Shown: positions 55,669-64,000 of the stretch, one piece after another
Position numbering within the stretch: the first letter of the stretch is position 1
Layout of the letters: every line of letters starts with the position of its first letter
Notes under the pieces: model-generated
What the model saw: only the letters and a program-made list of their open reading frames with translations
Databases searched by the model: none
Told to the model about the DNA's origin: nothing
Translations under genes and position numbers: made by a program
NCBI GenBank assembly: GCA_911728455.2
Contig: OU452225.1
Span: 13,366,731 to 13,430,730 of the forward strand
Direction of reading: 5' to 3'
Length of the DNA stretch: 64,000 nt
DNA from: Marthasterias glacialis
Taxonomy: Eukaryota; Echinodermata; Asteroidea; Forcipulatida; Asteriidae

Positions 55669-57841
55669 ACTAGAGATTTAGAGTTTGTGAACAAACTCAC
55701 GGTGTTCGGCTCAATTACGTAATTGAAAACTTTAAGGTCAATATTGTGTGCAAGTTTTTTGTCTATTTGTGCTATGCTGACGGACGAAATATTTATTTGT
55801 ACTTTTTTGATCTTTATGCATGAAGGTTTGTCATATAAAACTCCAACTTCCGGTTTAATAGGAACTAAAGGTCAAATGGGGTCACACCTTGTGCATGGTA
55901 TCTAGAATTGTCAGAGAGCTTTAAATTGATGTAACGATTATTAATGTACCATGTTTCATTTATAAGATATATATTTTTGTTGTACAAACGTATACTTCCG
56001 GTTTCGACCGGAAGTGAAGGTCAAATGAGATCACACTTTGTAAACATTTGCAGAATCGTCGAGGGGCTTTAAAATTAAGTAATTATATTAATACACAAAT
56101 TTACGTAATTCAGAAACGATTTTTCATAAAAAACTACTACTTCCGGTTTCGACCGGAAGTGAAGGTCAAATGGGGTCACATCCTGTGTAAGATTTGTTTA
56201 GTACTTCAAGACCTTTCATATGGTGTAAAGATCATATATGTAGCATGTATTATTCTTAAGATATGATTATTTTAGTATAAAACTTCAATTTAATGTAATG
56301 ACGTCATCGATAACGTCATCATTCCAAAAAGTTTACATTGTCATGTACACACTGTGGTCTAGGTATATGGTAAGTTTCAAGTCCGTACATGCTTTATTTT
56401 TTGAGATAGCAAAATATTTTTTTTTTTGACCTCGTGTATCAGTTTCGTTGTGACGTAGCTATGACGTCATACATCACATATCTAGAATGCTCTTGAGCTA
56501 AAAAAAATATTATTTATTAAAAGTTTGTCGATATTTTTAATCACTTAGGCTCTAGAGCCCAAAATAACATGATTTGTTACTTTAACTTCCGGTTTCTACC
56601 GGAAGTAAAGGTCAAATGAGGTCACGGTGTGCATACAATTTGTCAAACATTACAAGACCTTTCATATGCACCAAAGATTTTGAATGTAGCATTTGCCGTT
56701 CTAGAGTTATGAATTTTTTTAATTATTTATTACATGGATGAAGGCTGCAGTATCTTTTTACATTGGAATTTTCATGTAAACAGCCACGAAGTGAAAAAAT
56801 AACTGATAGTATACAACACTTAATTACATTTCAAAATAGTATTCATTTTGCCTTTTATCGAAACATTAAGCCTTGCTGCCCTCCATTTTGTTCGGCATCT
56901 ACGTGGTGTCAATAAAATAAAGAAGTGTGCGTCCATACAGGTTTGAGGGCGCTATTTCAAATTAACGGTCTTAGTTTGTAAAAGCACTGTGTATGCACCT
57001 CGCAGGTTCATTTCTTGGAAGCATGCCAAGGTTACTGTGCACGCATTACTGTTGACACTACTACCGAGCAGCGCTGTGTATATACTATACACAACACGCA
57101 GTAAAATCCTAGAGTGCACACGCACGGGGGGGGGGGGGGGGGGGTGGTAACTGTACAGACTCTATCGGCGATCGCGCTAAAAACGGCACTTTTCACCTTA
57201 ATATAACTTCGTTATGCAACGGCCAATTTTGTTAAAATTTCACAATTAGGCTTTTATAGTCGTTATCTATTACTAAAAAATTCAACATGTAGTTTGCTTA
57301 ATAATAATTTGAAATATTTTTTATTTTATTTTTAAACTCGTCGTCGTAACAAACTGTAACATTTGATGACGTCATCAATGTAATATTTTCAAAGGTCATA
57401 AACTACATTTTATTTCGTACACTGAAACCAGGTCCAAATTCTGTTTCATATTGACTCCACAGCTTAAATTATGACTTTTTAAGCATTTTTGCTTCAACTT
57501 CCGGTTTGAACCGGAAGACAAGGTCAAATTGGGGTCATCTCTGTGAAACATTTAATTACTTTTTAAAGACCTTTTCGATGATGTATAGATTGTAAGAATC
57601 CATTGTGTACTTCAGGAGTTATGATTTTTTGAATTATTTAACGTTTATTTAACGTCATGACGTCATCAATTTTTTTGAATGATGACGTCATCAATGACGT
57701 CATCATTCAAAAAAATTATCGGTTTCATCTACTCACTAATATCTTTGTACATGGTAAGTTTCAAGTTCATACAAGCTTAACTTTTTGAGAAAATTTGCGG
57801 ACAAGTTTCGACGACTAAGAAAGCCCAGAAAAAAAAGAAAA
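55669..57841 (-). mobile_element. Composite unit A8, tandem copy of A7 with hairpin
   Basis: Same composite structure as A7 with the hairpin retained; the G run is 19 long (57126-57144). An extra inverted GATGACGTCATCA duplication sits near 57655-57705. Confidence 0.75.
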
Positions 57842-59171
57842 ACTAGAGATTTAGAGTTTGTGGACAAACTCACGGTGTTCGGCTTAATTACGTAATTGAA
57901 AATTTTAAGGTCAATATTGTGAGCACGTTTCTTGTCTATTTGTGCTATGCTGACGGGCGAAATATTTAGTTGTACTTTTTTATCTTTATTCATGAAGGTT
58001 TGTCATATGAAACTTCAACTTCCGGTTTGACAGGAACTAAAGGTCAAATGGGGTCACACCTTGTGCATGGTATCTAGAATTGTCAGAGAGCTTTAAATTG
58101 ATGTAACGATTATTAATGTACCACGTTTCATTAATAAAGTACATATTTTTGTAGTACAAACTTATACTTCCGGTTTCGACCGGAAGTGAAGGTCAAATGA
58201 GGTCACACTTTGTAAATATTTGTAGAATCGTCGAGGTGCTTTAAAATTAAGTTATACAATTAATATACAAATTTACGTAATTCAGAATCGATTTTTCATA
58301 ACAAAACTACTACTTCCGGTTTCGACCGGAAGTGAAGGTCAAATGGGGTCACACCCTGTGTAAGATTTGTTGAGTACTTCAAGACCTTTCATATGGTGTA
58401 AAGATCATGTATGTAGCATGTATTATTCTTAAGATATGATTATTTTAGTATAAAACTTCAATTTAATGTAATGACGTCATCGATGACGTCATCATTCCCA
58501 AAATTTTGCTTTGTCATATACACACTGTGGTGTAAGTATGTAGTAAGTATCAAGTCCGTACATGCTTTAGTTTTTGAGATAGCAAAATAATTTTTTTTTC
58601 GACCTCGTGTATCAATTTCGTTGTGACAAAGCTATGAGGTCACGTGTCACATTTCTAGATTGCTCTTGAGCTAAAGAAAATATTATTCATTGAAAGTTAG
58701 TTGATATTTTTAATCACTTAGGCTTTAGAGCCCCAAATAACATGAACTTTAACTTTAACTTCCGGTTTCTACCGGAAGTAAAGGTCAAATGGGGTCACGG
58801 TGTGCATACAATTTGTCCCACATCACAAGACCTTTCATATGCATTAAAGATTTTGAATGTAGCATTTGCCGTTCTTGAGTTATTAAATTTTTGAATTATT
58901 TAACGTTTATTTAACGTCATGACGTCATCAATGACGTCATCATTCCAAAAAAGTTTCTGTATCATCCACTCACTAATATGTTTGTACATGGTAAGTTTCA
59001 AGTTCATACAAGCTTAACTTTTTGAGAAAATTTGTGGACAAGTTTCGACGACTAAGAAAGCCCAGAAAAAAAACAGAACAATAACAATAGGTTTTCGGCT
59101 GCTGGCCGAACACCTAAAAAACAGAACAATAACAATAGGTTTTCGGCCGCTAGCCGAACACCTAAAAAAAA
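57842..59171 (-). mobile_element. Helentron-like unit A9 with two terminal hairpins
   Basis: A-type unit followed by two hairpin modules (59075-59165) before the next CTAG. Confidence 0.75.
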
Positions 59172-60740
59172 ACTAGAAATGAGTTTTTGTGGCATCACAA
59201 AAACTAGGTGTTCGGAGTGTGATGTATTAAAAGAATTTTTATGTGTTCAAAGTTAAATAAAATTAAAATTAATCCAACTTAAATATAAGAAAATATGAAG
59301 AAAAACATACGTTAAATTGAGCTTTATAATATATTTAATTTGAACATCCGGTTTGGACAGGAATTTCTAACCACTTTTGAATGCGTTAAATGAGGTACTT
59401 CCGGTTTGACTGGAAGTAGAGTTCAGAGAGGTCACGCAATGTGTTACAAAGAAGGACCTTCCCTAACCTTGGTATTTGGTGGAGAATCATGTTCCCAGCT
59501 CTTACCATGTATAAATGAGGAGCTACTTCCGGTTTAATCTTAATTAGAGGTCACAAAGGTCACCCAATGTGCAACAGCGAAGGACCCTCCCTAACCTTGG
59601 TATGTGGTGAAAGAATCATGTTCCTAGCTCTCACCATTTTTAAATAAAGAGCTACTTCCGGTTTGGCCGGAAGTAGATGTCACAAAGGTCACTTAATGTT
59701 TCACAAATGAAGTCTTTCCCTAGCCTTGATATTTCTCGAAATAATCATGTTCCAAACTCTAACCACTTTTACATGAGGAGCTACTTCCGGTTTGACCGGA
59801 AGTAGAGGTCATAGAGGTCACCCATGTGCAACAGAGAATGACCTTTCCTAACCTTGGTATTTGGTGAAAGAATCATGTTCCTAGCTCTTAGCAATTTTAT
59901 ATAAAAAGCTACTTCCGGTTTGACCGGAAGTAGATGTCACAGAGGTCACTTATTGTGTCATAAAGAAAGACCCTCCCTCACCTTGACATTTGTCGAAAGA
60001 ATTATGTTCATACCTCAAACGGTTGATTTATTGTTGATTTTCAAATGTTTAAATAAGCCCTGTATTAAAGACTAACAAAGCGTGGAGTATGCACCTTGAG
60101 AAGAGACTAAGAACAACGTGTGGTTAATGTGCATAGAAATGGGGCATCGATGTCACACAGCCAGGCGCACACACACACGTGTACAAGTATAATGGCAATG
60201 GATTTTGTACAGCAATGTTGGACACGCTTGAACGCACACGGACAATCGATTTGCGTTAAACGTCCGGTTTGAACCGGAAGTAAAGGTCAAAATGGTGTCA
60301 CTCCAATGCAAAAGTTTGAGAAGACTCAATTCTCTACAATCTGATGCAAGATTTGTGATCATGTGATAAGTACTTCTTAAAATATGATTTTTTAAAATTT
60401 TCAAAAATTTTCAACTTCCGGTTTGAACCGGAAGACAAGGTCAAATTGGGGTCATGTCTGTGGAGCGTTTACGCAGTTTTGAATGACCTTTCCGATAATG
60501 TATAGATTGTAAAAATCCATTGTGTACTTCAGGAGTTATGATTTTTTGAAATAATAAACTTTGATTTAATGTAATTCGACACCCGATGACGTCATCATGA
60601 CGTCACTCAAACGGTTTCCTGTCCTAGTGAAGTTCTAACTGTGTGTGAAGTTTGAAGTTTGTGTGACTTTAAGAAGTGTGCATTTGTTAGCGGACAACGT
60701 TCGGTGAGAAGAAGAAGAAGAAGTATTAAAAAAAAAAAAA
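59172..60740 (-). mobile_element. Helentron-like unit B3
   Basis: Near copy of B1: same 3' hairpin (GTTTTTGTG...CACAAAAAC), 129-bp repeats (about 59390-59960), terminal (AGA)n. Confidence 0.75.
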
Positions 60741-62216
60741 ACTAGACATGAATTTTTGTTCCAAGAACAAAAACTGGGTGTTCGGATAGAGTTGTTATTT
60801 GATGTAAAAAAAGTTAACACAACTAAAATAATTTGAAAATAGAAACATGAAATATTGCTTTATGAAATAATATCTGATTAGGACTTCAAGAACATCAGTC
60901 ATGTTCCTACATTTATTTACCTTTAAATGAGGAGAACAATGAAGGACCTCCCCTTACGTTAGTTTTGGGTGAGAGAATCTTGTTCCTACATCTAACCATT
61001 TTTAAATGAGGAGCTACTTCCGGTTTGACCGGAATTAGAGGTCAAAGAGGTCAAGCAATGTACAACAGAGAAGGGCCTTCCTTAACCTTGGTAATTGGTG
61101 AAAGAATCATGTTCCTAGCTCTTAGCATTTTTAAATGAAGAACTACTTCCGGTTTGACCGGAATAGAGGTCACAAAGGTCATTTAATGTTTCACAAAGAA
61201 AGGCCTTCCCTTAGTTTGATATTTCTAGGAACAATCATGTTCCTACTTCTATTTACTTGTAAATGAGGGGCTATTTCCGGTTCGACCGGAAGTAGAGGTC
61301 AAAGGGGTCAAACAATGTGCAAGGGAATATGTCTTCCATATCCTTGGTAATGGTGAAAAAATCATGTTCCAAGCACTTAGCATTATTCTAATAAAGAGAT
61401 ATTTCCGGTTTGACGGGAAGTAGATGACACAGAGGTCACTCAATGGGTCACAAAGAAAGACCCTCTCTAACCTTTACATTTGTCGAAGAATTAAGTTCAT
61501 ATCTCAAACGGTTGATTTTTTGTTGATTTTTAAAGGTTTAAATAAGCTATGTGTAAAAGACTAACAAAGCGTGGAGTGCGTGTCTTGAGAAGAGACTATG
61601 AACAACGTGCGGTTTATTGTATCATACAGTAGCACATGTACATGTACATGTACAGTTTCAACGTAACTTAGCCACACACGCACACACCCACCCGGACGTG
61701 TACATGTATAATGGCATTGGATTGTTGTATAGCATTGCCGATCACGCTTGAACGCACATGCACAAAAGAATGCGTTAAATGTCCGTTTTGAACCGCAAGT
61801 ATAGGTCAAAATGGTGTGACCTCAATGCAAAAGTTGGAGAGGAATAAATTCTCTACAATCTGATGTAAGATTTGTGATCATGTGATATATATGTCAAAAA
61901 ATACGAATTTTTGAAGTTTTCAACTTCCGGTTTGACCCGGAAGACAAGGTCAAATTGGGGTCATGTCTGTGGAGTGATTACGTAGTTTTGGATGACCTTT
62001 TCGATGATGTATAGATTGTAAAAATCCATTGTGTACTTTAAGAGTTATGATTTTTTGAAATAATAAACTTTGATTTAATGTAATTCGACACCGGATGACG
62101 TCATCATGACATCACTCAAACGGTTTCGTGTCCTAATGAGTATCTAACTATGTGTGAAGTTTCAAGTTCATACAAGCTTAGGAAGTGTGCTTCTGTTAGC
62201 GGACAATCTTCAGGCA

Positions 62217-62247
<31 letters not shown>

Positions 62248-62250
62248 GAG
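60741..62250 (-). mobile_element. Helentron-like unit B4 with a different hairpin
   Basis: CTAG followed by hairpin TTTTTGTTC...GAACAAAAA (minus), more diverged 129-bp-type repeats (about 61000-61440) and (AGA)n end. A distinct subfamily of B. Confidence 0.72.
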
Positions 62251-62254
62251 AAGT

Positions 62255-62775
62255 AAAAAAAAAAAAACCGAACAAAAACAGAGGGTCTTCGGACTTGTGT
62301 CCGAACACCCAAAAAACCGAACAAAATCAATAGGTGTTCCGGGCTGAGTGCCCGAACACCTAAAAAACAGAACAATAACAATAGGTTTTCGGCCGCTAGC
62401 CGAACACCTAAAAAAACAGAACAATAACAATAGGTTTTCGGCTGCTGGCCGAACACCTAAAAAACGAACAAAATCAAGAGGTGTTCCGGGCTAGTGCCCG
62501 AACACCTAAGAAGAAGAAGAAGAAGAAGAAGTACAAAAAAAAAAAAAAAAAAAACGAACAAAATCAAGACGTGTTCCGGGCTAGTGCCCGAACACCTAAA
62601 AAACAGAACAATAACAATAGGTCTTCGGCCGGTAGCCGAACACCTAAGAAGAAGAAGGAGAAGTAAAAAAAAAAACGAACAAAAACAAAGGGTCTTCGGA
62701 CTTGTGTCCGAACACCCCCCCAAAAAACAGAACAATAACAATAGGTTTTCGGCTGATGGCCGAACACCTAAAAAG
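62255..62775 (-). repeat. Array of terminal-hairpin modules
   Basis: Around nine modules of about 45-60 bp, each a hairpin ending CCGAACACC with an A-rich spacer containing CGAACAAAA or CAGAACAATAACAATA, interrupted by (AGA)n. Loops and stem cores differ, but pairing is kept. These look like accumulated 5' termini of Helentron-like elements. Confidence 0.8.
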
Positions 62776-62884
62776 TCATCGCTTTTCAAAATGTCCGTGT
62801 ATTTCTTTAGCCGTGCACACTTGTGTTTATGATGTTTATCAAAGTGGGATAGTTTTTATAAAACTTTGGAACTTTTTAATACAG

Positions 62885-63672
62885 ATATGAACAAACTTTC
62901 AATGCAAAATCTTTTCATTAGCTCAAGAGCATTATAGAAATGTAATATATGACGTCATAGCTACGTCACAACGAAATTGATACACGAGGTCGAAAAAAAA
63001 ATTATTTTGCTATCTCAAAAAATAAAGCATGTACGGACTTGAAACTTACTATATACCTAGACCACAGTGTGTTAATGACAAAGCAAATTTTTTGGAATGA
63101 TGACGTCATTACATTAAATTGAAGTTTTATACTAAAATAATCATATCTTAAGAATAATACATGCTACATACATGATCTTTTCACTTCCGGTGGAAACCAG
63201 AAGTTGTAGTTTTGTTATAAAAAAATCGTTTCTGAATTACGTAAATTTGTGTATTAATATAATAACTTATTTTTAAAGCCCTTCGACGATTGTACAAATG
63301 TTTACAAAGTTTGAACTCATTTGACCTTCACTTCTGGTCGAAACCGGTAGTATAAGTTTGTACAACAAAAATATGTATCTTATTAATGACACATGGTACA
63401 TTAATAATCGTTACATCAATTTAAAGCTCCCTGACAATTCTAGATACCATGCAAAAGGTGTGACCCCATTTGACCTTTAGTTCCTCTCAAACCGGAAGTT
63501 GAAGTTTCATATGACAAACCTTCATGCATAAAGATAAAAAAGTACAAATAAATATTTCGCCCGTCAGCATAGCACAAATAGACAAAAACTTGCACACAAT
63601 ATTGACCTTAAAATTTTCAATTACGTAATTGAGCTGAACACCGTGAGTTTGTTCACAAACTCTAAATTTCTA
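62885..63672 (+). mobile_element. A-type unit fragment in reverse orientation
   Basis: Reads the A module order backwards, ending on the + strand with CACCGTGAGTTTGTTCACAAACTCTAAATTTCTAGT, split here as CACCGTGAG, hairpin and CTAG. It shows an orientation switch. It also lacks parts of the unit. Confidence 0.72.
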
Positions 63673-64000
63673 GTTAGGTGTTCGGCCAACAGCCGAACAA
63701 CTATTGTTACTGTTAAGTTTTTTTTTCTGCGCATTCTTCCTTCTGAACCTTGTCCGCAAATTTTCTCAAAAAGTAAAGCTTGTATGAACTTGAAACTTAC
63801 CATGTACAAAGATATTAGTGAGTGGATGACACCGAAACTTTTTTGGAATAATGACGTCATTGATGACGTTATTAGGTTAAATAAACACCGTGAGTTTGTT
63901 CACAAACTCTAAATTGCTAGTTATTTTTTTATACTGCTTCTTCTCCCTGGCGATTGTCCTTTCAAATGCACACTTCCGAAGGTCATAATATAACCTTGAA
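63673..64000 (+). repeat. Reverse A-unit tail and start of another arm, cut by window end
   Basis: It holds an AGGTGTTCGGCC hairpin, the A-type 5' region, a second CACCGTGAG/hairpin/CTAGT terminus (to about 63920), then the GGCGATTGTCC...ACTTCCGAAGGTCAT segment also seen at 34720-34770. Confidence 0.7.

Noticed and set aside
43777..62250. Simple tandem satellite as full explanation of the right half
   Set aside because: Unit ends have precise CTAG/hairpin and GGTGTTCGG borders, units of different families abut, and orientation switches occur. These fit nested transposition better than plain satellite expansion.
62255..62775. CRISPR-like array of repeats and spacers
   Set aside because: The regular units are hairpins with A-rich linkers, and the linkers are themselves repeated, not unique spacers. 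The window is eukaryotic.
62457..62832. Reading frames rich in Lys/Arg or Leu/Phe on both strands
   Set aside because: They come from (AGA)n and poly-A runs in the hairpin array and have no protein-family signal.

Overview
The window is animal nuclear DNA: spliced genes with GT-AG introns, AT-rich introns, LINE, SINE and DNA-transposon debris, and a large Helitron-type repeat field. HYR-domain modules, a CR1/L2-type LINE with a 2A-like motif, and short tyrosine-kinase exons fit an invertebrate deuterostome, most plausibly an echinoderm. The species cannot be fixed from the sequence alone.

The left half (about 1-34,000) is a tandem cluster of Tie/TEK-like receptor tyrosine kinase genes, all on the + strand. 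Only the last coding exon of the first gene is present (2271-2345). The second gene is complete: 25 coding exons from 5305 to 25347 with compatible phases, predicted to encode 1,556 residues. Its order is signal peptide, Ig, Ig, three EGF, six HYR, EGF, Ig, one FN3, transmembrane segment, tyrosine-rich juxtamembrane, kinase, short tail. The third gene shows only its first two coding exons (33013-33115 and 33467-33787). Vertebrate Tie receptors share the Ig-Ig-EGF3-Ig-FN3-kinase core but lack HYR domains, so the six-HYR block, built by duplicating a three-exon cassette of about 3.3 kb, is the main architectural novelty.

Between genes two and three lies a CR1/L2-type LINE (about 26,110-30,008). 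It has an N-terminal signal-like peptide, a 2A-like motif, an AP endonuclease and a reverse transcriptase. It looks dead: the YADD box reads YAND, and two frameshifts sit at A6 runs.

The right half (about 34,640-64,000) has no recognisable host gene. It consists of nested, tandem, mostly minus-strand units with the hallmarks of non-autonomous Helitron/Helentron elements: a subterminal hairpin, a CTAG 3' end followed by T, and a short asymmetric inverted repeat GGTGTTCGG/CCGAACACC. The units are packed with palindromes: ACTTCCGG...CCGGAAGT, paired AGGTCA-like half-sites and TGACGTCA. An inverted pair of arms of about 2.2 kb (34,640-40,110 and 48,690-50,940) carries a 1.06-kb TIR transposon in both arms. 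The left copy is split by a 3.2-kb TA-flanked insertion that itself contains a 1.26-kb TIR element, which gives a readable order of insertions. The field begins in the second intron of the third Tie-like gene, so that gene either has an intron over 30 kb long or has been cut off by the invasion.
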